Source: Rhodospirillaceae bacterium
GTDB lineage: Bacteria; Pseudomonadota; Alphaproteobacteria; Reyranellales; Reyranellaceae
Length of the DNA stretch: 59,804 nt
Assembly (NCBI GenBank): GCA_009772935.1
Contig: WOUR01000036.1
Span: forward strand, 1-59,804
Direction of reading: 5' to 3'
Shown here: piece after piece, positions 27,397 through 36,322 of the stretch
Layout of the letters: each line of letters starts with the position of its first letter
How positions within the stretch are numbered: position 1 is the stretch's first letter
The notes under the pieces: generated by a model
The model's database searches: none
The model's input: the letters and a program-made list of their open reading frames with translations, nothing else
Told to the model about the DNA's origin: nothing
Made by a program: the position numbers and the translations under genes

Positions 27397-28122
27397 CTAC
27401 TGCTTGAGCCGATCGGGCGGGATGTCGCCGAACTGCACCAGCGTGCCCAGCATCTGCAGGTAGGCGACGAGCGCATCCATCTCGGTGATCGTCGTCGTCT
27501 CGCCATTGAACTTGGCGACCGGCGCGCGGGGATAGCGCTTCTGCATGGCCGTCGGATCGCGGTCCGGATCGACCTGCGCCTCGAGATCGGCGCGCGCGTT
27601 GGCGATCATCTCGTCGGTGTAGGGCGTGCCGACGGTGCGCAGCGTGCGAAGATGCTGGGCGATGTCGGAATAGTCGAGCGGCCGGTTCGCCAGGAAGGGA
27701 TAGGCCGGCATCACGCTCTCGGGCACGACGGCGCGGGGCGATACCAGGTGGGCGACGTGCCAGTCGTTCGAGTAGCGGCCGCCGACGCGCGCGAGATCCG
27801 GTCCCGTACGCTTGGAGCCCCACTGGAAGGGCTTGTCGTACATGCTCTCGGCCGCGAGGCTGTAGTGGCCATAGCGCTCGACCTCGTCCTTGAACGGACG
27901 AATCTGCTGGCTGTGACAGAGGTAGCAGCCTTCGCGGATGTAGATGTTGCGCCCCATCAGCTCGAGCGGCGTATACGGGCGCACACCGTCGACGCGCTCG
28001 ATCGTCGTTTCGACGGTGAACAGCGGGATGATCTGGACCAGACCGCCGATCGATACCGTGATCAGCGTCAGGACGAGCATCAGGATGACGTTCTTCTCGA
28101 TCGTCTCGTGGCGGATGAACAT
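27397..28122 (-). CDS. ccoO: cbb3-type cytochrome c oxidase subunit II (CcoO)
   Basis: A 241-residue monoheme c-type subunit. An N-terminal membrane anchor (about 10-32) is followed by [18 protein letters not shown] with the CxxCH heme site, and the family signature [18 protein letters not shown]. It is the obligatory partner of CcoN and the electron entry next to it. It lies 13 bases after ccoN. Confidence 0.97.
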   Translation of the reverse strand: MFIRHETIEKNVILMLVLTLITVSIGGLVQIIPLFTVETTIERVDGVRPYTPLELMGRNIYIREGCYLCHSQQIRPFKDEVERYGHYSLAAESMYDKPFQWGSKRTGPDLARVGGRYSNDWHVAHLVSPRAVVPESVMPAYPFLANRPLDYSDIAQHLRTLRTVGTPYTDEMIANARADLEAQVDPDRDPTAMQKRYPRAPVAKFNGETTTITEMDALVAYLQMLGTLVQFGDIPPDRLKQ

Positions 28123-28135
28123 TCGAATACTCCTC

Positions 28136-29599
28136 TTACGCCGCGAGTGCCGGTCGGGTCTGGGTGACGAGCGTCTCCGTTTCGGTACGGATGGTTCGCC
28201 ACATGTTGTAGGCCATGATCAGCCCGCCGCTCAGGAAGCAGACGCCCCCCAGGAGACGGATCAGGTAGAAGGGATGCATGGCCGCGACAGTCTCGACGAA
28301 CGAGTACTGGAGGAAGCCAAGTTCGTCGTAGGCACGCCACATCAGGCCCTGCATGATGCCGCTCACCCACATCGCCGTGATGTAGAGCACGATGCCGACG
28401 GTCGCGATCCAGTAGTGCCAGCTGATCAGGCGCGTCGACCACATGGCCGGACGGTTCCACATCTTCGGGACCAGATAGTAGAGCGTGCCGAACACGATGA
28501 AGGCCACCCAGCCCAGCGCGCCGGAATGTACGTGGCCGATCGTCCAGTCTGTGTAGTGGCTCAGCGAGTTGACGGCCTTGATGGACATGACCGGTCCCTC
28601 GAAGGTCGACATTCCGTAGAAGCCGACGGCGGTCACGGAGAAGCGCAGGCCCGGGTCGGTACGAAGCTTGTCCCACGCGCCCGACAGGGTCATCAGGCCG
28701 TTGATCATGCCGCCCCAGCTCGGCATCCAGAGCATCACCGAGAAGGTCATTCCCAGGGTCTGGGCCCAGTCGGGCAGCGACGTGTAGTGCAGGTGATGGG
28801 GGCCGGCCCAGATGTACAGGAACACCAGGGACCAGAAGTGGATGATCGACAGCCGGTAGGAATAGACCGGCCGGTTCGCCGCCTTCGGGATGTAGTAGTA
28901 CATCATGCCGAGGAAGGCCGCGGTCAGGAAGAAGCCGACGGCGTTGTGACCGTACCACCACTGGATCATCGCATCCTGGACGCCCGACCACGCACCGTAG
29001 CTCTTCGTGCCGGTGATCGAGACCGGCAGGGCCAGGTTGTTCACGATGTGGAGCATCGCGATGGTGATGATGAAGGCCAGGTAGAACCAGTTGGCCACGT
29101 AGATGTGCGGTTCCTCGCGCTTTATCACCGTGCCGACATAGGCGATCAGGTAGGCCACCCATACGATGGTGAGCCAGAGGTCGACGAACCATTCGGGCTC
29201 GGCGTATTCCTTGCTCTGCGTGATGCCGAACAGATAACCCAGCGCCGCGGCGAGGATGAAGAACTGGTAGCCCAGCAGCACGAACCAGGCGAGCGGCTCG
29301 CCGCCGAACAGCCGCGCCCGGCACGTCCTCTGCACCACGTGGAAGGCCGTGCCGATCAGCGCGGTACCGCCGAAGGCGAAGATCGCGGCGGACGTATGCA
29401 GCGGCCGCAGCCGGCCGAACGTGAGGTAGGGGCTGTCGAAGCTGAGCTGCGGCCAGACGAGCTGGGCGGCGATGACGACGCCGACCAGGAAGGCCGCGAT
29501 GCCCCAGAACATCGTCAATATGGCGGCCGCGCGGATCACGTCCTCGACATAACGCGGCGCCGGACGCTGGTCGGCTGTCAATACGGCTTGGCTCGGCAT
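28136..29599 (-). CDS. ccoN: cbb3-type cytochrome c oxidase subunit I (CcoN)
   Basis: A 487-residue catalytic subunit: heme-copper oxidase reducing O2 with high affinity and pumping protons under microaerobic conditions. Twelve helices with histidine ligands are seen, e.g. [34 protein letters not shown] and the low-spin region [10 protein letters not shown]. The ATG at 29599 follows GGGGAG; a GTG six bases upstream is less likely. A perfect FixK box lies 53 bases upstream. First gene of an apparently single ccoNOQPGHIS transcription unit. Confidence 0.97.
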   Translation of the reverse strand: MPSQAVLTADQRPAPRYVEDVIRAAAILTMFWGIAAFLVGVVIAAQLVWPQLSFDSPYLTFGRLRPLHTSAAIFAFGGTALIGTAFHVVQRTCRARLFGGEPLAWFVLLGYQFFILAAALGYLFGITQSKEYAEPEWFVDLWLTIVWVAYLIAYVGTVIKREEPHIYVANWFYLAFIITIAMLHIVNNLALPVSITGTKSYGAWSGVQDAMIQWWYGHNAVGFFLTAAFLGMMYYYIPKAANRPVYSYRLSIIHFWSLVFLYIWAGPHHLHYTSLPDWAQTLGMTFSVMLWMPSWGGMINGLMTLSGAWDKLRTDPGLRFSVTAVGFYGMSTFEGPVMSIKAVNSLSHYTDWTIGHVHSGALGWVAFIVFGTLYYLVPKMWNRPAMWSTRLISWHYWIATVGIVLYITAMWVSGIMQGLMWRAYDELGFLQYSFVETVAAMHPFYLIRLLGGVCFLSGGLIMAYNMWRTIRTETETLVTQTRPALAA

Positions 29600-29652
29600 G
29601 CTCACTCCCCGAATGGTCGCGGGGACACTAGGAGACGGTCGCGGTCGCTCCC

Positions 29653-29666
29653 TTGATTTGGGTCAA
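29653..29666. promoter_or_regulatory. FNR/FixK box between ccoN and the DUF2189 gene
   Basis: TTGATTTGGGTCAA, a full TTGA-N6-TCAA match. It is 53 bases before ccoN (minus strand) and 57 bases before the divergent gene at 29724, so it may serve both directions. Confidence 0.85.
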
Positions 29667-29723
29667 GGCTTGTGCGCGGAGTGACGGATCACAATGACGC
29701 ATGCAACCTGAATGTGAGGCGCC

Positions 29724-30521
29724 ATGAGCGAGACCATTGCGGTGTTTCCGACGCCCCGTCCACTCATCCGGCGGGTTCCCGTCGATCGTCCCTGGACATG
29801 GCTCGCCGCCGGCTGGCGCGACATAGTGGCCGCACCCGGCGCCAGTCTCGCCTATGGTCTCGTGCCGGTGGCTGCCGGATGGCTGGCCATCGTGTTGCTG
29901 CTGCGGTTCGATCTTCCGTATCTCGTCCTGCCCCTCAGTGCGGGCTTTTTCTATGTCGGCCCCTTCATTGCTACAGGACTGTATGAGATCAGCCGGCGAC
30001 TCGAGGCTCGCCAGCCCGTCGATGGCATCTCCACCTTGATGGCGTGGCGGCGCAATCCCGAGCAGATCGCACTCATGGGGGCGCTTCTCCTCCTCTTTCA
30101 TCTGGCCTGGATGAGACTGGCGCAGCTCCTGTTCGCCCTCTTCGAATTTCGCACCGTCCCGTCGTGGGACCGCTTTCTCGACCTCGTCTGGACGACCTCG
30201 AAGAGCCTGCCGTTCCTGGCGCTGGGTATCGGCCTGGGTGCCTTCCTGGCGGCCATCGCCTTCGCGATCGGTGCCTTCTCCATTCCCTATCTGCTGGACC
30301 GGCGGAACTCGAACATGTTCGAGGCAATCGCGACCTCGGTGGCCGCGACCCGGCTCAATTTCCGGCCGATGCTCCTGTGGGCGGGGCTGATCGTGTTCCT
30401 TACCGGCATCGGCATGATTGCAGGACTGCTGGGGCTCGTCGTCACCCTGCCACTGGTCGCTCACGCCACGTGGCATGCCTATCGCGACGTCATTCACTTC
30501 GAGCCGGAGGCTACTCCGTAG
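29724..30521 (+). CDS. DUF2189 family integral membrane protein
   Basis: A 265-residue protein with about six helices and DUF2189 features: WTWLAAGWRDIVAAPGASLAYG at the start of the membrane region, GPFIATGLYEISRRLEARQP, and a C-terminal HATWHAYRDVI. Function unknown. It is divergent from ccoN and shares the FixK box at 29653, and such proteins are often found beside cbb3 genes. Probably low-O2 induced; the role is not known. Confidence 0.88.
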   Translation: MSETIAVFPTPRPLIRRVPVDRPWTWLAAGWRDIVAAPGASLAYGLVPVAAGWLAIVLLLRFDLPYLVLPLSAGFFYVGPFIATGLYEISRRLEARQPVDGISTLMAWRRNPEQIALMGALLLLFHLAWMRLAQLLFALFEFRTVPSWDRFLDLVWTTSKSLPFLALGIGLGAFLAAIAFAIGAFSIPYLLDRRNSNMFEAIATSVAATRLNFRPMLLWAGLIVFLTGIGMIAGLLGLVVTLPLVAHATWHAYRDVIHFEPEATP

Positions 30522-30546
30522 CGCCCTTCTGGAGGCAGCGGCGGGT

Positions 30547-30568
30547 TACGTAGAATCCCGTAGTTCAA
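30547..30568 (+). promoter_or_regulatory. FixJ-box-like element upstream of a 44-residue microprotein
   Basis: A 22-base element with core TACGTAGAATCCCGTA, identical at 21 of 22 positions to the one before fixK (37292-37313). The core resembles the Sinorhizobium fixK-type FixJ site as I recall it (TAAGTAATTTCCCTTA). It lies 94 bases before the ATG at 30663. An inverted repeat, CAATTC-CC-GAATTG, overlaps its end (30566-30579). Confidence 0.65.
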
Positions 30569-30662
30569 TTCCCGAATTGCCGGGGTGCGCACATCCTCAT
30601 AGCCAAGTGGGCAGAGCAGGGCGTGCCGCGCATGACGATGGCGCGAGTTGCAGGAGGGCGAC

Positions 30663-30797
30663 ATGGCCAGGCAGTCGAAAGTGATGAACCCCGAAGAACT
30701 GGTCCATGACCTTGGTGCCATTGGAGTGTGGCTGTTCGTTGCCATCCTGCTCGTTCTGGCGACGGCCGCTGTTCTCGAGTCCATCGCGACCCGCTGA
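30663..30797 (+). CDS. 44-residue single-helix membrane microprotein, putative FixJ target
   Basis: ATG at 30663 with a strong Shine-Dalgarno (AGGAGGGCGAC just upstream) and TGA at 30795-30797. The product has a polar N-terminus (MARQSKVMNPEELVHDLGAI), one hydrophobic helix (about 21-38) and a short ESIATR tail. No family recognised. A FixJ-like box 94 bases upstream makes it a candidate primary target of the O2-sensing two-component system. It converges on the SafE-like gene, 20 bases away. Confidence 0.7.
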   Translation: MARQSKVMNPEELVHDLGAIGVWLFVAILLVLATAAVLESIATR

Positions 30798-30817
30798 ACC
30801 TCGATCGTCCGGGGCTG

Positions 30818-31552
30818 CTAGAGCCTCTGGCTCGCCAGCGCCAGCATGACCAGCGCGTTGCCGGCGAGGAGCGGCGGGCTGACCCACCGCGCGATCGTCC
30901 TCAGGTGTCGCCGCATGATCAGCCCGCCCCAGCCGACGGCGACCAGCGCCGGCACGGTGCCGACCGCGAAGCACGCCATGGCGATGGCTCCCGAGATAAT
31001 CGAGCCGGTGCCGGCCGCGGCCGCCAGGGCCGCGTAGAGAAGGCCACAGGGCAGGAAGCCCAGGATGACGCCCAGCCCGTACCGCGCGAGCGCGGTGCGC
31101 GAGGCCGAGAGCGGGCCGGCGAGACGCGCCAGCAGGGTCGCTCCGGGGGAGGCGGCATTCACGGCCATGCCAAGGGCTTGCGCCGCCAGCAGGCCGGCGG
31201 CCAGGATCAGCAGGATGGCCGACAGCCAGCCAAACATCTCCAGGGAGGCAAATACTGCCGTCGCGCCTCCGGCGAGGGCTCCCAGCGCCGTGTAGGTGGT
31301 GAATCGGCCGAGATGGTAGGGCACGAGAAGGGCGCCGGTCAGCCGGTGCCACTCGCCGTAGGAATGATTCCCCGGCTGCTCGGCGGAGGCCATCACCTGG
31401 CCCAGCACGAACGGCCCGCACATGCCCACGCAATGTACGAGGCTGCCGGCAAGGCCGGCCAGGAGTAGCGCCGCCGGCAGGCCGAACGGCATCGATGCGG
31501 CGGTCATGAGGCCGTCGCTGCACATCGCGAAGAAACGGGAAATGATTTCCAT
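30818..31552 (-). CDS. Sulfite exporter TauE/SafE (UreH/DsbD-like) family membrane protein
   Basis: About 244 residues from the ATG at 31552, with six to seven helices. Two conserved half-motifs, SLVHCVGMCGPFVLG and VILGFLPCGLLYAAL, place it in the cytochrome-biogenesis transmembrane superfamily related to CcdA/DsbD. Members linked to cco genes have been implicated in metal or thiol handling during oxidase assembly. A FixK box (31588-31601) lies 35 bases upstream and is shared with the divergent UspA gene. Family is clear; the transported species is unknown. Confidence 0.85.
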   Translation of the reverse strand: MEIISRFFAMCSDGLMTAASMPFGLPAALLLAGLAGSLVHCVGMCGPFVLGQVMASAEQPGNHSYGEWHRLTGALLVPYHLGRFTTYTALGALAGGATAVFASLEMFGWLSAILLILAAGLLAAQALGMAVNAASPGATLLARLAGPLSASRTALARYGLGVILGFLPCGLLYAALAAAAGTGSIISGAIAMACFAVGTVPALVAVGWGGLIMRRHLRTIARWVSPPLLAGNALVMLALASQRL

Positions 31553-31587
31553 CGAGGTCAATGGACCATGAATTTCCCGGGCGGCGA

Positions 31588-31601
31588 TTGACCTGCGTCA
31601 A
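31588..31601. promoter_or_regulatory. FNR/FixK box between SafE-like and UspA genes
   Basis: TTGACCTGCGTCAA, full TTGA-N6-TCAA match; 35 bases before the minus-strand start at 31552 and 52 bases before the plus-strand start at 31654. Confidence 0.85.
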
Positions 31602-31653
31602 GGTCGCGCGCTTCTCGGCCCGGCACGATCGACGAACTTTCAGGAGGATGCCC

Positions 31654-32493
31654 ATGGCCTACAAGACGATTCTCGTTCACTGCGATGCCAGCCCGAAGGT
31701 TGGCCAGAGGTTGAGCGTGGCGGCGGAACTGGCGGAGCGCTATGGCGCCCACTTGGTCGGCATGCATGCCCGCCCGCCGCTCGAAGCACCCATCTTCTTC
31801 GAAGGTGGCGTCGCCATGGACTCGCTGTTCGCCAGCTACGAAGCCAGCGCCGATGCCGACCAGGCCGCCGCGCTCACGGCCTTCGAGAAAGCCGTGAAGG
31901 AACGCCGTGTTCCGTCGCACGAATGGCGTGTGACCGACGGTTTCATCGATTCCGAACTCGTCATCCAGGCGCGCTACACAGACCTCCTCGTCCTGGGGCA
32001 GACGGACCCCGACGCCCAGACGCCCACGCCATCGGACCTGCCTGAAGCCGTCGTCCTGGCAAGCGGCCGGCCGACCCTCGTCGTTCCGCATATCGGCGTG
32101 CGCGGCCCGATCGGCGAGTCGGTGCTGCTCTGCTGGAACGCCAGTCGCGAAAGCGCGCGGGCAGCGGCCGATGCCCTGCCGTTCCTGCGGATGGCCAAGA
32201 AGGTCGTCATTCTCGTGGTCGACCCGCGCACGTCTCCGGACGGCCACGGCGCCGAGCCGGGTGCCGATGTGGCGCTTTGGCTCACCCGTCACGGGGTGAA
32301 GGTCACCGTCCAGCGCGACGTCGCCGCCGACAGCGACGTGGGCGCCGTCATCCTGTCGCGCGCCGCGGATATCGGCAGCGACCTCATCGTCATGGGTGTC
32401 TACGGCCATTCACGGGTGCGCGAGATGGTGCTGGGCGGCGTCAGCCGCACGCTCCTGTCCAGCATGACCATCCCCGTACTGATCTCGCACTGA
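31654..32493 (+). CDS. Universal stress protein with two Usp domains
   Basis: A 279-residue tandem UspA-fold protein. The ATG at 31654 follows AGGAGG with a six-base spacer. Domain 1 starts KTILVHCDASPK; domain 2 ends with the nucleotide-binding pattern VMGVYGHSRVREMVLGGVSRTLL (G-2x-G-9x-G-S/T type). USPs of this kind are common in FNR/Anr regulons for anaerobic survival. Its TGA overlaps the hemN ATG (TGATG), so the pair is coupled and driven by the upstream FixK box. Confidence 0.93.
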   Translation: MAYKTILVHCDASPKVGQRLSVAAELAERYGAHLVGMHARPPLEAPIFFEGGVAMDSLFASYEASADADQAAALTAFEKAVKERRVPSHEWRVTDGFIDSELVIQARYTDLLVLGQTDPDAQTPTPSDLPEAVVLASGRPTLVVPHIGVRGPIGESVLLCWNASRESARAAADALPFLRMAKKVVILVVDPRTSPDGHGAEPGADVALWLTRHGVKVTVQRDVAADSDVGAVILSRAADIGSDLIVMGVYGHSRVREMVLGGVSRTLLSSMTIPVLISH

Positions 32494-33836
32494 TGGACGC
32501 TACCACCATCGCCGCCTACGACCGGTCGGTTCCTCGTTACACGAGCTATCCGACGGCGGCCCAATTTCATGGCGCCGTGGGGGCCGTGCAACACAAGACC
32601 TGGCTCGCGGACCTCGAACGCGCGTGCTCGACGGTCTATCTCCATGTCCCGTTCTGCGCGCGCCTGTGCTGGTACTGTGCCTGTCACACGGCGGCCATGA
32701 ATCGTGTGGATTCGCTGGAATCCTATGCCCGCGCGCTGGCGAAGGAGATCGATCTCGTCGCCGAAGCCGCGCCTGGGCTGATGGTCGGGCAGATCCAATG
32801 GGGCGGCGGCACGCCGTCCCAGCTGGGCGCAGCGAATCTCGTCGAAGTGGCGAAGCGCCTCGCGGGGCGTTTCGACCGGCGCAGCGGCTCGGAAACCTCG
32901 ATGGAGGTGGATCCCCGCTACTGCGATGACGCGTTCGTGTCGACGATGAAGGAAATCGGCGTCGATCGCGTGAGCCTCGGTGTGCAGGACTTCGATCTCG
33001 ACGTGCAGAAGGCGATCAACCGGATGCAGTCGGTCGAGGATACGGCCTCTGCCATCGCGAAGGTCCGCGCCGCGGGCATCCGCCAGATCAACATCGACCT
33101 CGTCTATGGCCTGCCGAAACAGACGCCGGAGACGCTCGCCCGCACGCTCGACGCCGCGCTCGCGCTTGCGCCCGACCGCTTCGCCGTCTTTGCCTATGCG
33201 CACGTACCGTGGATGAAGGCGCGCCAGCGCCTGATCGACACGGAAAGCCTGCCGGGGGCCGAGGCTCGAGCCGCCATGGCGAATCTCGTGGCGGAACGCC
33301 TGGTCGAGGGCGGCTACCAGCGGATCGGCCTGGATCACTATGCCCGACCGACCGATGCGCTTTCCACCGCGGCCGACCGCGGCCGCTTGCGGCGCAGTTT
33401 CCAGGGATATGTCGTGGTCGACCAGCCGTCGGTCATCGGTCTGGGCGCTTCGGCGATCTCCAGCCTGCCACGCGGCTACACCCAGAACATCGCCGATCCC
33501 GGACGCTACCAGTCGCTGATCGAGGCCGGCTGCTTCGCCTCGGCCCGCGGCCTGGAGCTCACCGCGGGGGACCGGTTGCGCGGCGAGATCATCGAGAGGC
33601 TGATGTGCAGCTTCTCGGTCGATCTGGATGACGTCTGTCGTCGTCACGGCGCCTCGGCCGAATCGTTGATTTCCGAGGTGACCGGGCTTTCCAAGCTGGT
33701 CAGTGACGGGCTCGTCCAGCGGGACGGCGAGTCGCTGCAGGTCACCGAGCGCGGACGCCCTCTGGTGCGCTTCGTCTGTGCGGCGTTCGACGCCCATCTG
33801 GCCCATGCCGACGGCCGGCATTCACGCGGAATTTGA
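32493..33836 (+). CDS. hemN: Oxygen-independent coproporphyrinogen III oxidase (dehydrogenase)
   Basis: A 447-residue radical-SAM enzyme converting coproporphyrinogen III to protoporphyrinogen IX without O2. The [4Fe-4S] motif is C55-x3-C59-x2-C62 (CARLCWYC), preceded by YLHVPFC; other HemN features are GGGTPSQL, RVSLGVQDFD and NIDLVYGLPKQT. It supplies heme for the cbb3 oxidase when O2 is scarce. It is coupled by one-base overlap to the UspA gene under the FixK box at 31588. Confidence 0.96.
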   Translation: MDATTIAAYDRSVPRYTSYPTAAQFHGAVGAVQHKTWLADLERACSTVYLHVPFCARLCWYCACHTAAMNRVDSLESYARALAKEIDLVAEAAPGLMVGQIQWGGGTPSQLGAANLVEVAKRLAGRFDRRSGSETSMEVDPRYCDDAFVSTMKEIGVDRVSLGVQDFDLDVQKAINRMQSVEDTASAIAKVRAAGIRQINIDLVYGLPKQTPETLARTLDAALALAPDRFAVFAYAHVPWMKARQRLIDTESLPGAEARAAMANLVAERLVEGGYQRIGLDHYARPTDALSTAADRGRLRRSFQGYVVVDQPSVIGLGASAISSLPRGYTQNIADPGRYQSLIEAGCFASARGLELTAGDRLRGEIIERLMCSFSVDLDDVCRRHGASAESLISEVTGLSKLVSDGLVQRDGESLQVTERGRPLVRFVCAAFDAHLAHADGRHSRGI

Positions 33837-33849
33837 AGAAGGAACTGTC

Positions 33850-34065
33850 ATGAGCACTTACCAAATGGTCTCCCGGCACGTCGAGGCGGCGTTGGCCGAG
33901 GCATCGAAGCAGGGCATAGCCGACGACGTGGTCGCGCGTTGCCTGCTGTCCGAGGCCATTCGCATCTTCCGGTCGGGCCGGCCGATCGACGACATCGCGG
34001 CGGAGTTGACGGCGGCCATCGACAATCTCGACGAGGATGCGCCGCTCTCCTTCATCCGACCCTGA
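33850..34065 (+). CDS. Small conserved hypothetical protein upstream of fixL
   Basis: A 71-residue soluble, helical, acidic protein (YQMVSRHVEAALAEASKQGI, then DDIAAELTAAIDNLDED). The ATG at 33850 is preceded by GAAGGA. It follows hemN by 13 bases, so it probably ends the UspA-hemN transcript, and lies 76 bases before fixL. The family is not recognised. Confidence 0.7.
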   Translation: MSTYQMVSRHVEAALAEASKQGIADDVVARCLLSEAIRIFRSGRPIDDIAAELTAAIDNLDEDAPLSFIRP

Positions 34066-34141
34066 ATGAGGTGACCCCGGCACTGGGGGGCGTGCTATAA
34101 GTCACCCGTCATGGTGATGCGCCGATGAGCCGGATGTCCCG

Positions 34142-35296
34142 ATGAGCGAAACGTCGATCGCGCTGGCGCTCGAGGCGGCGGAAGCGCGCCTGCGGTCCAT
34201 CCTGCAGACCGTGCCCGACGCCATGGTCATCATCGACGAGCAGGGCCGTATCGAATCGCTCAGCACGACCGCGGAGCGCCTGTTCGGCTACGAGGCGGAC
34301 GAAGCGTGCGGCCGCAATGTCAGCCTCCTGATGCCGTCGCCCTATCGCGAACAGCACGACGCCTACATCGGGCGTTATCTTGAGACCGGCGAGCGCCGGA
34401 TCATCGGCATCGGCCGCATTGTGGTGGGGCAGCGCAAGGACGGAACGACGTTCCCGATGCATCTCACGGTGGGCGAGCTCCGCACCGGCGACCGCCATCA
34501 CTTCACCGGCTTCATCCGCGACCTGACCGACCAGCAGATCACCGAGGACCGGCTGAAGGAGCTGCAGTCGGAAGTGACCCACATGTCGCGGTTCACGGCG
34601 CTGGGTGAGATGGCCTCGACGCTCGCGCACGAGATTAACCAGCCGCTGACGGCCATCAGCAACTATCTCAAGGGCTCGCGCCGCCTGCTCGAGCGCATGG
34701 AGGGCGAGAACGTCGAGATGCTCCGCGACGCGGTCGCCAAGGCCGCCGACCAGGCTTTGCGGGCCGGGCAGATCATTCGTCGCCTGCGCGAATTTGTGGC
34801 GCGCGGCGAAAGCGAGCGGCGGATCGAGAGTCTTCCCAAGCTGATCGAGGATGCCAGCACACTCGCGCTCGTCGGCGCGAGGGAGCATGGCATTCTCGTC
34901 ACGTTCAGGCTCGATCCCGCCGCCGATCTCGTGCTGGCGGACCGCATCCAGATCCAGCAGGTGCTCGTCAACCTGATGCGAAACGCCATAGAGGTGATGA
35001 GCGAGGGCGGCGCGGTCCGCAGGCTCGACATCGCCACTTCCGCCGGACCGGACGAGCAGGTCGAGGTGACCGTCGCCGATACCGGTGCAGGTCTCGCGCC
35101 GGAGGTGGCAAAGCAGCTGTTCCAGCCTTTCGTCACGACCAAGCGCAAGGGCATGGGGCTCGGCCTTTCGATCTGCCGCACGATCGTCGAGGCGCATGGC
35201 GGCAAGATCTGGGTGGATTCGCCTCCAGGTGGCGGCACGATCTTCCACTTCACTCTGCGCGCGGCGGCTGACGACCGGGAGACGGACGATGCCTAG
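34142..35296 (+). CDS. fixL: Oxygen-sensing histidine kinase FixL (soluble, single heme PAS)
   Basis: A 384-residue kinase. The PAS domain (about 12-130) closely matches FixL heme PAS: YREQHDAYIGRY with the proximal heme ligand candidate H72, and IIGIGRIVVGQRKDGTTFPM with R92, equivalent to the regulatory arginine that contacts bound O2. HisKA has H163 in LGEMASTLAHEINQPL; HATPase motifs are VNLMRNAIEVM and GMGLGLSICR. There are no transmembrane helices and no second PAS, so it is shorter than Bradyrhizobium FixL. Heme-bound O2 is expected to switch the kinase off. It overlaps fixJ by eight bases. Confidence 0.95.
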   Translation: MSETSIALALEAAEARLRSILQTVPDAMVIIDEQGRIESLSTTAERLFGYEADEACGRNVSLLMPSPYREQHDAYIGRYLETGERRIIGIGRIVVGQRKDGTTFPMHLTVGELRTGDRHHFTGFIRDLTDQQITEDRLKELQSEVTHMSRFTALGEMASTLAHEINQPLTAISNYLKGSRRLLERMEGENVEMLRDAVAKAADQALRAGQIIRRLREFVARGESERRIESLPKLIEDASTLALVGAREHGILVTFRLDPAADLVLADRIQIQQVLVNLMRNAIEVMSEGGAVRRLDIATSAGPDEQVEVTVADTGAGLAPEVAKQLFQPFVTTKRKGMGLGLSICRTIVEAHGGKIWVDSPPGGGTIFHFTLRAAADDRETDDA

Positions 35297-35900
35297 CCAG
35301 GTCGTTCACGTGATCGACGACGATGTCGATGTCCGGCAGTCGCTCGCCTTCCTGCTCAGCACGGCCGGCCTGGCCGTGCGCGTACATGATTCCGCGATTG
35401 CGTTCCTGAAGGTCCTGCCGGACGCCCAGCCGGGGTGCGTGGTCACCGACATCCGCATGCCGGAGATGGACGGTCTGGAGCTGCAGCGCCGGCTTCTCGA
35501 GCTGAAGGCGGGCTTTCCGGTGATCGTGATGACCGGTCATGGCGACGTGCCGATGGCGGTGGAGGCCATGAAGGCCGGCGCCGTCGACTTCATCGAGAAG
35601 CCGTTCGACGATGAAACCCTTCTGTCGGCGATCAGGTCGGCACTCGACAGCCACGCCCGCAACCGCGAGCGCGAGGACCGCGTGGTGACGATACGCAAGC
35701 GTCTCGAGGCCTTGTCCGGCCGGGAGCGCGATGTCCTGAAAGGGCTCGCGTCCGGCAAGGCCAACAAGGTGATCGCCTACGACCTCGGCATCAGTGCCCG
35801 CACGGTCGAGGTCTATCGCGCCAACGTGATGACCAAGATGCAGGCCGACAGCCTCTCCGAACTGGTGCGCATGGTCCTCATGGCCGAGGGAGAATCCTAG
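35289..35900 (+). CDS. fixJ: Response regulator FixJ
   Basis: A 203-residue regulator. Receiver domain with D10-D12, phospho-acceptor D54 in VVTDIRMPEMDG and lysine in FIEKPFDD; LuxR/GerE DNA-binding domain with LSGRERDVLKGLASGKANKVIA and ARTVEVYRANVM. Length and motifs match FixJ (about 205). The ATG lies inside the end of fixL, so sensor and regulator are coupled. Likely targets here are the two FixJ-like boxes at 30547 and 37292. Confidence 0.95.
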   Translation: MPSQVVHVIDDDVDVRQSLAFLLSTAGLAVRVHDSAIAFLKVLPDAQPGCVVTDIRMPEMDGLELQRRLLELKAGFPVIVMTGHGDVPMAVEAMKAGAVDFIEKPFDDETLLSAIRSALDSHARNREREDRVVTIRKRLEALSGRERDVLKGLASGKANKVIAYDLGISARTVEVYRANVMTKMQADSLSELVRMVLMAEGES

Positions 35901-35950
35901 AATTTGCGCTGGATCAACGCGGTTCCGTCCTCCGCGGGCGACGTTGCTGC

Positions 35951-36322
35951 ATGTCGAAGGCTCCCGATGTCATTCTGCTCGTCGACGACGACGCTGCCGT
36001 GCGCAACGCACTCAAGTTCTCGCTCGAGATGGAAGGCTTCAGTGTCCGGCTCTATCCGACCCCGGAAGACCTGCTGGCCGAGCACGACCTGCCGACCGCC
36101 GGATGCCTCGTCATCGACTACCGAATGCCCGAGATCGACGGGCTCGAGCTCGTGGAGCGGCTGCGGCGGCGGGGCGTCACCTTGCCAGTCCTCCTGATCA
36201 GCGGCCGGGTGACCCGTTCCCTGCGCGACCGGGCGTTCGGTCTGGGGATCACGGACGTGCTGGAGAAGCCGCTTTCCGACCTGGCCGGCAGCATCAGGCG
36301 AGTCCTGGATGACGGGCCCTGA
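35951..36322 (+). CDS. Receiver-only response regulator
   Basis: A 123-residue stand-alone receiver: acidic pocket D12-D14 (LLVDDDAAV), phospho-acceptor in CLVIDYRMPEIDG, and lysine in DVLEKPLSD. No output domain. It sits 50 bases after fixJ and resembles, from memory, a receiver-only gene between fixJ and fixK2 in Bradyrhizobium. It may compete with FixJ for phosphoryl groups from FixL and so tune the cascade. The start of the next gene overlaps its stop by 14 bases. Confidence 0.9.
   Translation: MSKAPDVILLVDDDAAVRNALKFSLEMEGFSVRLYPTPEDLLAEHDLPTAGCLVIDYRMPEIDGLELVERLRRRGVTLPVLLISGRVTRSLRDRAFGLGITDVLEKPLSDLAGSIRRVLDDGP

Noticed and set aside
27944..29656. A 570-codon plus-strand open frame opposite ccoN/ccoO
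   Set aside because: Antisense to the catalytic oxidase subunits; composition is that of a shadow frame.
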